A DNA stretch of 34,101 bases. Source: Candidatus Zipacnadia bacterium (GTDB lineage Bacteria; Armatimonadota; Zipacnadia; Zipacnadales; UBA5352). The stretch covers positions 1-34,101 of the forward strand of contig JALGUJ010000044.1 of NCBI GenBank assembly GCA_029820945.1, given 5' to 3'. A program made the position numbers and the translations under genes. The notes under the pieces are model-generated. The model did not search any database, had not been told where the DNA came from, and saw only the letters and a program-made list of their open reading frames with translations. Below are positions 25,367-33,900 of the stretch, piece after piece; position 1 is the first letter of the stretch; every line of letters begins with the position of its first letter.

Positions 25367-26953
25367 TCAAAACTCGCCCTCATGGCGAACACCGATGAAT
25401 GGGTCGGTGTGCGTCAAGGTACGCTCCACGCCGAGCAGAGCGTCGTAGTCGTCCGTGACGCTCATGCGCCACCTGAGGTCGAGTCTGAGGTCGTCCGGGT
25501 TGTACAGCTCGACCTCGAGGCCCCGCCTGGTGGCGTAGTTCCAGTCATAGGCCACGCCCAGTTCGTTGCCGAACAGCCCGGCCCGCCACCAGTCGTCGCC
25601 ATGCGTGCGGCAGTACTGCAGGTCCAGCCTGGGTGCCGATCCGATATCGCGCAGTCCCACGCGCCACTGCATGTCGCTGTCGGGTGTTGGGCGGAAATCG
25701 AGCGCGACGTCGGCGCGCAGGGAGTCGCTGTTGGCCGCGCGCATCTGAAGCCGGCTGCGGGTGTCGATGTCGGTGACTATCTGCTGCGCCTCGCGGACCT
25801 TCGCCATGGTGCCCTCGATGTCCGTCATCACGCGCTGGGCGCGCTGCATCGTCTCCTGGCTTGCCCCGGCCGTCTGCCGCAGGCTGTGGACCGCCGCGCG
25901 CAGGTCTTGGTTCAGGTCCTCATCCGTGACCAGGTCCTCGGCGTGCTCCGATGCCGACTTCAGGGCGGCCGTGGCCTCGCGCACGTTCGTGAGCGTGGCG
26001 CGCAGGTCCTCGCGCATCTGCTCGTCCTCTGCCAGCTCGGCGGCGCTGGCGGTCATCTCGCGCAGATTGCCGCTGGCCTCGCGCAGGTCGGCGACGGCGG
26101 CCTCGACGTCCTCGTCCAGCGTGGTCTCCTCGGCCCGGCCCCGGGCCATGGCGGCGATCGCGGCCAGGTCCTCCGAGGCCTGGCGCACGTTCTCCCCGGC
26201 CGCCGCCATCTGTGCCGGCAGGGGCGTGGCTCTCATCATCTGTTCGATGCGCTTCGTGGTCGTCTCGATCCCCTCGGAGGCGGCGATCAGGTTCTGCATC
26301 AGGGCGGCCAGCCGCTGCTCATTAGCCGTGCCGGCGCGGGCGAGCACATCAACGACGGCCACCACCTTCTCGGCGATCACCACCGCCTGGTCGGTCGCGT
26401 CCCGCAGGTTGGCGACGGTGGCCTGGAAGTCCTCCTGCAGTTGAGCGTTCGCCATCACCACGTTGACGCTGTCCACCGCCACGCGCGCGGAGGCGATCAG
26501 TGCCCGCGCCTCGTCCATGACCACCTCGGCGCTGCTGGCGCTGCCGCCCGCCACCACGTCGCCGTCATTCAGCCGCTGCCGGGGCCCCTTGACCTCCGCC
26601 GGGCGGCTGATGCAGACGTACTTGTCGCCCACCAGCGCGCCCTGCTTGATGTCGAAGGTATCCGATTGGTGAAGGGCCGTGTCGCCGTCGATCATCATCG
26701 TCACCGCGACCGGCTTGCCCGGATAGTCCTTGTGCGGCGCCAGCCGCACCTCAGAGACCGTGCCGACGCCGACGCCCCCGAAGCGCACGGGCGAGCCCTC
26801 GTCCAGGCCCTGCACGTCCGCGAACTGCGCCGTCACCCGATAGGCGCCGAGCTCGCGCAGGGCGCCGCTGAGGAAGACCGCTATGCCCAGCGCCAGCAGA
26901 GCCACCACCACCACCAGCAAGCCCACCTTGGCCTCTGCCGACACCTCAATCAC
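25367..26953 (-). CDS. mlaD: MlaD-like MCE protein fused to a C-terminal beta-barrel-like domain
   Basis: MCE proteins form hexameric tunnels that carry phospholipids between the two membranes. This 528-residue protein has one N-terminal membrane helix (about 9-31), an MCE domain (about 35-120, with VRFGGVGVGTVSEVRL and GALVGDKYVCI), then a very long helical stretch of heptad character (about 140-395). Residues about 400-528 consist of alternating beta strands (LRADVALDFRP, WRVGLRDIG, LGVAYDWNY, LEVELYNP) and end in Phe, as outer-membrane barrel proteins do. E. coli MlaD is only about 180 residues. The layout matches the MlaD-barrel fusion described in diderm Firmicutes such as Veillonella, thought to bridge the envelope in one chain. 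GTG 26953 overlaps the mlaF stop (GTGA). Confidence 0.9.
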   Translation of the reverse strand: MIEVSAEAKVGLLVVVVALLALGIAVFLSGALRELGAYRVTAQFADVQGLDEGSPVRFGGVGVGTVSEVRLAPHKDYPGKPVAVTMMIDGDTALHQSDTFDIKQGALVGDKYVCISRPAEVKGPRQRLNDGDVVAGGSASSAEVVMDEARALIASARVAVDSVNVVMANAQLQEDFQATVANLRDATDQAVVIAEKVVAVVDVLARAGTANEQRLAALMQNLIAASEGIETTTKRIEQMMRATPLPAQMAAAGENVRQASEDLAAIAAMARGRAEETTLDEDVEAAVADLREASGNLREMTASAAELAEDEQMREDLRATLTNVREATAALKSASEHAEDLVTDEDLNQDLRAAVHSLRQTAGASQETMQRAQRVMTDIEGTMAKVREAQQIVTDIDTRSRLQMRAANSDSLRADVALDFRPTPDSDMQWRVGLRDIGSAPRLDLQYCRTHGDDWWRAGLFGNELGVAYDWNYATRRGLEVELYNPDDLRLDLRWRMSVTDDYDALLGVERTLTHTDPFIGVRHEGEF

Positions 26954-27795
26954 CTCGTGGCGCCGCGCTCGGTCGTCTCGCCCGTGCCGATCCCGTGGAC
27001 GAACCGACGGACAATGGGAATCTCGGACTCCCTCATTTCGGCCGGCGTGCCGATGAGCTGCACGCGCCGGTCGTGAAGCATCAGCATGTGATCGCAGATG
27101 CGCAGCAGACTCTGCACGTCGTGAGAGACGATGACTGCCGTTGAGCCGGTCTCCGCGCTCACCTTGGTGATCAGACGGGTGATGTTGCAGGCCATCACCG
27201 GGTCCAGCCCGCTGCTGGGCTCGTCGTAGAAGACCAGCTCGGGCTCCTCCATCAACGCGCGGGCGATGCTCACCCGTTTGCGCATTCCCCCGCTGAGGTC
27301 GGCCGGCATGCGCTCCTCGGTGCCCTCCATGTCCACCATGTCCAGCAGCTCGGCCACCCGCGCCCGGGTCTGCTCGGGCGTGATGTCACGGCGGTTCCGC
27401 CACGCGAACGCCACGTTCTCGGCCACCGTCATCGAGTCGAAGAGCGCCGAGTACTGGAAGCACATGCCCATCGACTTGCGGATGCGGTTGAGGTGGTCCT
27501 CGTCGAGCTTCGTGAGGTCATTGCCCTTGAAGAGGATGGCTCCACTGTCGGGCAGATCGAGCGCGATGAGAAGCCGCAGCAGCGTCGTCTTGCCCGAGCC
27601 GGACATCCCCATGATGCCAAAGATCTCCCCGGGATGGACGTCGAAGGAGACGTCCTCGAGGATCGGGGTGCCGTCAATGGTACGCGACACGTTGCGCACC
27701 GACAGCAATGGCTGTCCGGTGCGGTCGATCTCGGTCTGGTCTGGCAGTGAGGCAGCGCCAGGCCGCTCCGTCACTGTCTCTTCGGTGCCGGACAC
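26950..27795 (-). CDS. mlaF: Mla lipid-transport ABC ATPase (MlaF-like)
   Basis: This 281-residue ATPase powers MCE-linked lipid transport with MlaE and MlaD. It has Walker A GMSGSGKTT (about 62-70), a Q-loop in GMCFQYSALFDSMTV, the ABC signature LSGGMRKRVSIARAL (about 167), Walker B LVFYDEPSSGLDP (about 187) and the switch His in VIVSHD. The FQYSALFDSMTV and SGGMRKR forms are typical of the MlaF subfamily. The N-terminus carries some 25 extra residues. The GTG start at 27795 follows GAGGAG. It sits 28 bases after mlaE and overlaps mlaD, so all three components are co-expressed; MlaB, MlaC and MlaA homologues are not here. Confidence 0.94.
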   Translation of the reverse strand: MSGTEETVTERPGAASLPDQTEIDRTGQPLLSVRNVSRTIDGTPILEDVSFDVHPGEIFGIMGMSGSGKTTLLRLLIALDLPDSGAILFKGNDLTKLDEDHLNRIRKSMGMCFQYSALFDSMTVAENVAFAWRNRRDITPEQTRARVAELLDMVDMEGTEERMPADLSGGMRKRVSIARALMEEPELVFYDEPSSGLDPVMACNITRLITKVSAETGSTAVIVSHDVQSLLRICDHMLMLHDRRVQLIGTPAEMRESEIPIVRRFVHGIGTGETTERGATR

Positions 27796-27823
27796 AGCAG
27801 TGCTCCTCGCTCACCGTGGCCCG

Positions 27824-28627
27824 CTAGGGGAATAGCACAACGGTCAGGGCGAGATTCGCCGCGTAGATCAGCATGATGCAGTAGACGACCGCGCGCGTCG
27901 TCGCGCGCCCCACCTCTTCCGCCGCCCTCTCCGTGTACAGCCCCTGATGGCAGCCGACGATGGCGATGATGACCCCAAAGAAGACGGCCTTGATGACCCC
28001 CGCGGCCACCGTCCAGATCTCGAGATTGCCCGGGATGCTGCCGAAGTAGCCGCCGGCCGTCATCCCGATGGTGGCGTTGGTCATCACGAAGCCCCCCGTG
28101 ACACCGATGACGTCCGCCACCAGGGCCAGCATCGGAACCATCAGGAGCCCGGCGAGGTATCGGGGCACGACCAGGTACTGCACAGGATCCGTCGCCATGG
28201 TGCGCAGAGCATCGATCTGCTCCGTCACCTTCATCGTGCCCAGCTCGGCGGCCATGGCCGAGCCCGCGCGTGCGGCCACCACGATCGCCGTCAGTGCTGG
28301 CCCAAGCTCGCGCGTCATCGTCTCCGCGACTGCCCAGCCGACGTAGGCCGCTGCCCCCAGGCTCGCCGCCTGATCGGCCAGGTGGTAGGCAAATACCATA
28401 CCAGAGAAGAGCATCGTAACCGAAACGATGGGCAGCGAGCTTACGCCCACGCTGGCCATCTGCTGGATGGTCGGCCGCAACTCAATGTTGCCCCGCATCA
28501 GATGGACCAGAGTGCGAAGGTGCAGCTCGGACGTCTCGCCGAAGTAGGTCAGGGCGTTGAGGGCATGGGCTCCAACGGCGGTAATGACTGACAGCACACT
28601 CGAGGCTCCATGGCCCGGCTGATGCAC
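27824..28627 (-). CDS. mlaE: Mla lipid-transport permease (MlaE-like)
   Basis: This is the membrane permease of the MCE transporter. The 267-residue length is usual. Hallmarks are the N-terminal amphipathic interface helix, VTMLFSGMVFAYHLA, the MTRELGPALTAIVVAARAG segment, the coupling region ELGTMKVTEQIDALR, and about five membrane helices. The GTG at 28627 follows AAGGGGAG closely. A consensus-like promoter lies just upstream, so the gene heads the operon mlaE-mlaF-mlaD and probably the longer block down to purM. Confidence 0.94.
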   Translation of the reverse strand: MHQPGHGASSVLSVITAVGAHALNALTYFGETSELHLRTLVHLMRGNIELRPTIQQMASVGVSSLPIVSVTMLFSGMVFAYHLADQAASLGAAAYVGWAVAETMTRELGPALTAIVVAARAGSAMAAELGTMKVTEQIDALRTMATDPVQYLVVPRYLAGLLMVPMLALVADVIGVTGGFVMTNATIGMTAGGYFGSIPGNLEIWTVAAGVIKAVFFGVIIAIVGCHQGLYTERAAEEVGRATTRAVVYCIMLIYAANLALTVVLFP

Positions 28628-28644
28628 CCTCTCCCCTTGGCGCG

Positions 28645-28674
28645 ATTATAGCCGGGCCGTGCGCGCTGAGTCAA
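28645..28674 (-). promoter_or_regulatory. Sigma70-type promoter of the mlaEFD operon
   Basis: On the minus strand TTGACT (28674-28669) and a perfect TATAAT (28650-28645) are separated by 18 bases. Transcription would begin near 28638, leaving a very short leader of about 10 bases that consists mostly of the ribosome site. It is the best promoter match in the window. Confidence 0.8.
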
Positions 28675-28848
28675 GGAGCGCCCGGAGGCCCGACCAAGCC
28701 CCCTCTCACGCCGCGCAACAGCCCGCCCCCGGACCTCACGGAGCGTGCTCGGCGAGCCAGTTGGTCAGCTCTGCGGCTCCGCCTCGTCCCGGCGCGTTGG
28801 CCGGTCGAGACCGGGCTGTTACACGGACCTCCCTTCGCGACCCGCCCG
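28675..28848. other. Non-coding spacer between sulfatase end and mla promoter
   Basis: No gene with a credible start was seen. CCGGTC (28801-28806) and GACCGG (28809-28814) form a 6-bp hairpin about 35 bases after the sulfatase stop and may help end its transcript, but no T-run follows. Confidence 0.4.
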
Positions 28849-30339
28849 CTACCGTCGCGGGTCGGACGACAGCTCGGCCGGGTCGCCGGTCTCCTCCTGC
28901 CACTGGAGCAGCCGCTCGTAGAGGTCCGCAACCAGCTCCTCGACCGCCGGATCGCCGATCAGGTTCTTGGTCTCTCCCGGGTCCTCGTGCAGGTTGTACA
29001 GCTCATGCTCGCCGAGGGGGCTGTAGTTGAACTTCCAGCCCGTGGGCGTGACGATGGTGCGCACCTGCGCGGTGATCGCCTCCCACGCCTCGTCATAGTC
29101 GGTCAGGTGCTCCAGGTGCTCAGGGAGCTGTCGCTTCCGCCTGCCGACGGCGCCGTTGTCGGGCCCGTTCCACTCGATGACCACGTCCCGCTCGGGGAAG
29201 GTGGAGGGGTCGTGGAGGTTCGGCCGCCAACTGCTCCCCTGCAGGTCCGAGGGTACCGCGTGGCCCATCAGCTCCAGCAGCGTGGGCACGAGGTCCACCT
29301 GGCTCACCGGCGACGTGATCCTCCCGGCAGGCCGCTCCAGCCACGGCACGTGCAGCAGCAGAGGCACGCGCGCCGACTCCTCGTACATAACGGTCTTCGC
29401 GACGAGCCGGTGGCTGCCCATCATGTCGCCGTGGTCGCTGGTGTAGACCACGATCGTGTTGTCCGCCTGCCCGCTCTCCTCCAGCGCACGTAGGATCCGC
29501 CCCACGTGGGTGTCCACAAGGCTGCACAGCCCCCAGTAGTTGGCGATGAGCCGCCGCCAGCCATCTTCGCTGTCCAGCGAGATGCCGCTGATGCCCACCT
29601 CGCGCCAGTGCTCATGCAGCAGGCGGAGCTTCAGCGGCGCTTCCGGCCCGGGCGGGGCATCGAAGTTGTCGGGCAGCGGCACATCGGCCGGGTCGTACTG
29701 GCTATCGCGCGGGCCGAAGAAGGGCATGTGCGGCTCCAGGAAGTTCACGTACAGGATGAAGGGGTCCTCCCCCGCCTCGCGGATGAACTGGGAAGCGCGT
29801 TCTGCGAGGAAGGCGGGCTTGGAGTGCTCCTCGGGCAGCCGCGCCGCGAAGCCACGGGGGAATGCGTTGAAGCCGTCCTGCGACTGCGGCGGCTCGATGC
29901 CCCGCTCCACCAGCCAGTGCCAGTAGCTGCAGTGGCGGTCCCTGTCGCGGGAGGGCCTGTAGTAGCCGCGGTAGCCGTCCTCGATGCTCTCCCACTCGTC
30001 GAAGCCGTGCTGGGCGAAGACCTCGTCGCCGAGGTGCCACTTGCCCATGTGCGCGGTGCGGTAGGCGGAGAAGTCGGACAGCTCCGGCAGACACGGGGTA
30101 TCCTCCGGCAGCGGCTGGTTGTTGCGCAGGCACCCGCTGGAGTGGGGATACAGTCCGGTCAGGATGCTCGAGCGCGAGGGCGTGCACACCGGCTGCGTCA
30201 CGTACGCCTTCTCGAAGACCAGGCTTTCGTCCGCCAGCCGGTCCAGGTTCGGCGTCTCGATCAGATCGTTCCCGTAGGCGCGCATGGTCTCGTGCGCCTG
30301 TTCGTCGGTGTAGAGGAAGAGCAGGTTCGGCCTCCGCAT
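28849..30339 (-). CDS. Formylglycine (Cys-type) sulfatase
   Basis: This 496-residue enzyme belongs to the type I sulfatases that remove sulfate esters, typically from polysaccharides. It has the N-terminal metal site NLLFLYTDEQ, the formylglycine motif CTPSRSSILTG with Cys52 as the residue to be oxidised, and the later YTSDHGDMMGSH metal site. Other features are GKWHLGDE and the C-terminal ELYNLHEDPGETKNL. No signal peptide is visible at the chosen start, so it may be cytoplasmic or exported in another way. ATG 30339 follows AGGAG by seven bases; 67 further open codons upstream are unlikely to be used. Maturation needs a formylglycine-generating or anSME-type enzyme not found here. It is divergent from the LamG/glycosidase-like operon, suggesting a shared sulfated glycan. 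Confidence 0.93.
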   Translation of the reverse strand: MRRPNLLFLYTDEQAHETMRAYGNDLIETPNLDRLADESLVFEKAYVTQPVCTPSRSSILTGLYPHSSGCLRNNQPLPEDTPCLPELSDFSAYRTAHMGKWHLGDEVFAQHGFDEWESIEDGYRGYYRPSRDRDRHCSYWHWLVERGIEPPQSQDGFNAFPRGFAARLPEEHSKPAFLAERASQFIREAGEDPFILYVNFLEPHMPFFGPRDSQYDPADVPLPDNFDAPPGPEAPLKLRLLHEHWREVGISGISLDSEDGWRRLIANYWGLCSLVDTHVGRILRALEESGQADNTIVVYTSDHGDMMGSHRLVAKTVMYEESARVPLLLHVPWLERPAGRITSPVSQVDLVPTLLELMGHAVPSDLQGSSWRPNLHDPSTFPERDVVIEWNGPDNGAVGRRKRQLPEHLEHLTDYDEAWEAITAQVRTIVTPTGWKFNYSPLGEHELYNLHEDPGETKNLIGDPAVEELVADLYERLLQWQEETGDPAELSSDPRR

Positions 30340-30505
30340 AGGAATGCTCCTAAGTTTAATGGTCGCGTCGCGCGGGCGCAATAGGTCTTCGACGCTCGGT
30401 GGCGCGCACCTTCGTGCCCGATGTGGAGGCATGAGCCGGTCGGGGCGCGAAGCAACCCTGCGACCGGACCGAGATCGAGGGGAGCCCTGGAGGGGATGAT
30501 CCGCA
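30340..30505. other. Divergent promoter region for sulfatase and LamG operon
   Basis: This 166-base spacer separates the two divergent starts. Ribosome sites are visible at both ends (AGGAG on minus, GGAGGGG on plus). No promoter hexamers of good quality were found by eye. Shared regulation of the two units is plausible from layout. Confidence 0.45.
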
Positions 30506-31225
30506 ATGCGCATGACCGTTGCGCTCGCGGCCACGTGCATCGCCCTGTGCGTGGTCGCGCCCGCGCAGCAGGACGGGCTGCTGTTCCACGCATCGTTCGA
30601 CGAGGGCTATCATCCGGACTTCGCGGCCGGTCCCACGACCACCGACGCGCAGTGCGCGATCACGGAGGGCGGCGGCGGCCGTGTTGGTGAGGCCCTCATC
30701 GCCTGGCGCGGCTTCCGCGGGATCGAGCTGTTCCTGTCACCGTGGTATCTGACCGCCGGGAACATCGACCGAGAGCAGGGCGGCATCGAGATGTGGATCC
30801 GCCCCGACAGCGAGGACCTCTTCGACCCGAATGTGCGGTCGAGCTGGTTCCACTCCTGGGTGGAGCGGGACCGGCACACCGCCCCGAAGGTCTTCCGCAT
30901 CGACACCAAGGGCGGCAACCTGCGCGTCTTCGAGCAGGATGTGGCCGACGGGGAGTACTCCAACCACATGGTACTGCCTATCGAGTGGCAGGTCGGCGAG
31001 TGGCATCACGTCGCCTACACCTGGGGCGACGGCGAGCGCGTGCTCTACGTCGATGGGGAGGAGAGGCTGCGCTCGGAGCCCGGCCGTGGGCTGCCGCGCC
31101 TGGGGCACTTCTTCAGGATCGGCGCGGGCGCGTGGGGCATGGACCGCGCGGAGGGGCTCATCGACGAGGTGCGCATCTGGGACAGAGCGCTGACGCCTGA
31201 CGGATTCAGGGGGCTGGAGCCATGA
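30506..31225 (+). CDS. Secreted LamG/concanavalin A-like lectin-fold protein
   Basis: The 239-residue product has a signal peptide (1-20, ending VVAPAQ) followed by a single jelly-roll domain of the LamG/Laminin_G_3 type. Telling features are LLFHASFDEGY at the start, IEMWIRPDS, WHHVAYTWGDGERVLYVDGEERL and the closing GLIDEVRIWDRAL. Such domains commonly bind glycans; here the domain stands alone with no enzymatic part, so it is probably a binding partner for the next protein. ATG 30506 lies 10 bases after GGAGGGG. Its stop overlaps the following start by four bases (ATGA), implying translational coupling. Confidence 0.88.
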   Translation: MRMTVALAATCIALCVVAPAQQDGLLFHASFDEGYHPDFAAGPTTTDAQCAITEGGGGRVGEALIAWRGFRGIELFLSPWYLTAGNIDREQGGIEMWIRPDSEDLFDPNVRSSWFHSWVERDRHTAPKVFRIDTKGGNLRVFEQDVADGEYSNHMVLPIEWQVGEWHHVAYTWGDGERVLYVDGEERLRSEPGRGLPRLGHFFRIGAGAWGMDRAEGLIDEVRIWDRALTPDGFRGLEP

Positions 31226-33900
31226 CTACGCGAGCGTTCGCAGTCATGATGGCGGCTGCACTCACGGCACCCACATTCGCCGCACAGTGCATGGTTGACG
31301 CCCTCACCGCCGAGTTCACTGACGCACCGGGCGCAAGGCTCGATCTTGCTGACGAGGTCCCGATGAGACTGGCCTTCGAAGTCGTGGACGGCAAGACCGG
31401 AGAGGCGCTGGACGCGCGCTCCGGCGACCTCCGCGACGGACTGACCGTGGCTCAGCAGCCGCGCGTGAGCGACACGGTGATACACTGGACGCTGAGCTTC
31501 GAGAACGCGGGCGACGAGCAGCGCTGGCTGGAGGTGCGTGCGGTCATCCGGCCTGAGGGCGGCGGGCCGCTCGGCTTCTGGAACGGCCACGCGGACTACT
31601 CGCCCGCGCCCGCGCAGGTCCCGCCCTTCCCGGCGCGCGAGTGCACCCCGCTGGTGGCGCTGACCGGCGAGAACGCGGGCCTCGCCTGGGGCCTGGAGCC
31701 CCACGCGCTGATGTCCTGGTATGAGGGCGCCGGAGACAGGGATGATGATGGACGGCGCTTCTGGTTCGGCTGCCGCATCGTGATCGACCCGGATCAGACG
31801 CTCGAACTGCCATTGGTGCTCTTCAGCTACCCGGCGACCTTCGGCTATCTCGACGCGTTCGAGCGCTACCACGACCTGTTCCCCATGAGCTTCGGCATCG
31901 GCGCCAACGCAGTCGATCCGCGCGCCACCGGTGCCGGCTGCGACTACGTCGGCTGGCACAAGGGCTCGCCGGAGCTGGTGCGGCGTGTGGGCGGAAGCTG
32001 GGACTGGTGCATGCGCTCGTGGCGGCTCCCCGGGAACTGGGCGAACCGCGAGGAGCTGTGGCGCGAGGATTTCGGCGACTACGACCGCTGGCGTGAGCGG
32101 TGGACCGAGAAGGCCGAGCACATGGCCCGCTGCGATTTCGCGGGCATGTACTACATCTGGCCGGCATGGACCGACGAGGACCTGGCGGCCGAGCGCTGGC
32201 CGGACGCGCTTGTGAACGATCCCCTCGCGCCTCGGACCACATGGGAGCATACCACGATGGCGCACCTGACCTTCCCCGCGAACAACGCCTACGCCGAGCA
32301 CACGCGCGAGCATCTGCGCGAGATACTCGCCGGCGGGAAGTACCACGGCTTCGGGCTGGACTCCGCGGGCTCAGATGGGCGGGCCCGCGGTCCGGGCGCG
32401 CAGGCGAGTCCGGGGCGTGCGTGGGATGACGGCGGCGTCTACTGCCGCGTGAACGTGGGCATGGCGCAGCTCATGGACGCCATCCACCAGATGGAGGCGC
32501 AGGACGGGTACCGGGCCGCCTGCGTGCCCAACGGCGGCGACTGGATGATCTTCGCCCGCGCGGACTCAATCCTCATCGAGCACTCGCCGATCGACCGGGA
32601 GAACGAGTGGGTGGCGCGGCTCAACGCCGGCGAGAAGGTGCTCAACTGGTGGGATCAGTTCGACATCCACTACTTCGTCGATTGGGAGAGCGGCGAACGC
32701 GAGGAGCTGCGTCACGCCATCGCCGGCATGGCGCGGCTCATGCGTCTGCGCAGCCTGCAGCTTGGCGGCGTGCCCATGTACCGCCAGGCGTCGGGCATCG
32801 TCAGCACGATGGAGGACCTGCCGGAGATCGCCGAGATCGTGCGCGCGGGCTGGCAGCCCGTCCCGGCCATGAAGGGCGATGACCGGCTGTGGCTGTCGCG
32901 CTATGGGGACGGGCAGGGGCCCGGCAGTGCCAACGAGCCCCGCTATCTCGTCGTCGCCAACCCGGAGACGGAGCAGATCAACGGGCCAATCGTGGTCTTC
33001 ACCGAGTATCTCGGCTCGGGCGGCCACCTGCTGGTTGACGCCCACGGCTACGCCGTGACTCAGCATGTCGATGGTCGGCGCACAACCATTGACGCCAGGA
33101 TCCCTCCGGCCTGGGAGCGGGTCTACACCCCGGTCGCGTGGATCAGCGACGACGCGCGGCTGCACGCTACCGTCGGCCTGGCGGGCGAGCTGCACGAGCG
33201 CGTGCTGCAGGTGACGGTCCACTCGGCCGAGACGCCCTGCGACATCCGCCCCATTGCGCCCGAGGGCTACCAGGCGCCCCCCATCGGCTACTGGCACCAC
33301 GCCGCACGGCCTGATGGGCCGGGCGAGGAGACGAGCTGGCCCTTCCGCATCGAGGAGCCAGGGATGCTCGAGGTACGCATGCCGAGCGAGTGGTTCGGCT
33401 CGCCGGCGCGGGAGATCCTCGACTTCCCGTTCGTCGAGGAGGCCCAGCCGGCGTGCACCATCGTCATCCCCGAGGACGCCACGAGCGACGAGGAGTACGC
33501 CGCCTTCCGCATTCAAGAGTACTTCCGCTTCTGGTACTCGGAGCCGAATCGCGACGGCGAGCCAACGCTGGAGTACATCCCCATCATCCCGATCGTGCCA
33601 GGGGAGGCAGAGGGCCCCCGGGTGATCCTCAAGCGGTCGCAGCCCGGCGGCGGGCCTCAGCAGGTGCCGCCTCCGTGGCAGGCCGCGATCCGCCTCGAGG
33701 GCGATGACCTTGTCGTGGAGTACCTCCGCGCCGACCTGGCGAAGCAGGCGGTCTACGAGCTGCTGCGGCTTCTCGATCGGAAGTATCGGTTCCACGGCGC
33801 CACGCCCGAGAAGTTCGAGCACGAGCGCGAGCTGGCCGTCTACGAGCGCGCCGGACTCGTCAACCAGGTGCTTGACGACCGTGAGGAGCTGGGGATGTGA
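31222..33900 (+). CDS. Secreted glycosidase-like protein with C-terminal GH20b/GH67-N-like domain
   Basis: This 892-residue protein starts with a signal peptide (1-20, ending PTFAA). An N-terminal beta-sandwich region (about 25-205) leads into FERYHDLFPMSF near 212, matching RRYYALYP in the 1797-4886 protein. A TIM-barrel-like region follows with MYYIWPAW, GFGLDSAGSDG near 377 and SILIEHSP. A C-terminal beta domain comes next, and residues from about 745 (IVIPEDATSDEEYAAFR) resemble the alpha/beta domain that precedes the barrel in GH20 and GH67 enzymes, here placed last. The Asp in GLDS may be catalytic. Substrate and family are unknown to me. It is the middle gene of a coupled operon with a lectin and a further secreted protein, facing a sulfatase, so action on a sulfated polysaccharide is inferred. 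Confidence 0.82.
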   Translation: MTTRAFAVMMAAALTAPTFAAQCMVDALTAEFTDAPGARLDLADEVPMRLAFEVVDGKTGEALDARSGDLRDGLTVAQQPRVSDTVIHWTLSFENAGDEQRWLEVRAVIRPEGGGPLGFWNGHADYSPAPAQVPPFPARECTPLVALTGENAGLAWGLEPHALMSWYEGAGDRDDDGRRFWFGCRIVIDPDQTLELPLVLFSYPATFGYLDAFERYHDLFPMSFGIGANAVDPRATGAGCDYVGWHKGSPELVRRVGGSWDWCMRSWRLPGNWANREELWREDFGDYDRWRERWTEKAEHMARCDFAGMYYIWPAWTDEDLAAERWPDALVNDPLAPRTTWEHTTMAHLTFPANNAYAEHTREHLREILAGGKYHGFGLDSAGSDGRARGPGAQASPGRAWDDGGVYCRVNVGMAQLMDAIHQMEAQDGYRAACVPNGGDWMIFARADSILIEHSPIDRENEWVARLNAGEKVLNWWDQFDIHYFVDWESGEREELRHAIAGMARLMRLRSLQLGGVPMYRQASGIVSTMEDLPEIAEIVRAGWQPVPAMKGDDRLWLSRYGDGQGPGSANEPRYLVVANPETEQINGPIVVFTEYLGSGGHLLVDAHGYAVTQHVDGRRTTIDARIPPAWERVYTPVAWISDDARLHATVGLAGELHERVLQVTVHSAETPCDIRPIAPEGYQAPPIGYWHHAARPDGPGEETSWPFRIEEPGMLEVRMPSEWFGSPAREILDFPFVEEAQPACTIVIPEDATSDEEYAAFRIQEYFRFWYSEPNRDGEPTLEYIPIIPIVPGEAEGPRVILKRSQPGGGPQQVPPPWQAAIRLEGDDLVVEYLRADLAKQAVYELLRLLDRKYRFHGATPEKFEHERELAVYERAGLVNQVLDDREELGM

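Noticed and set aside
25220..27076. Plus-strand 618-codon frame opposite mlaD
   Set aside because: The His/Arg/Gly-rich translation has no motifs, while the minus frame is a clear MCE protein.
28675..28848. Possible tRNA or small gene in the spacer after the sulfatase
   Set aside because: No TPsiC-like or acceptor-stem pattern and no credible start with a ribosome site were seen.
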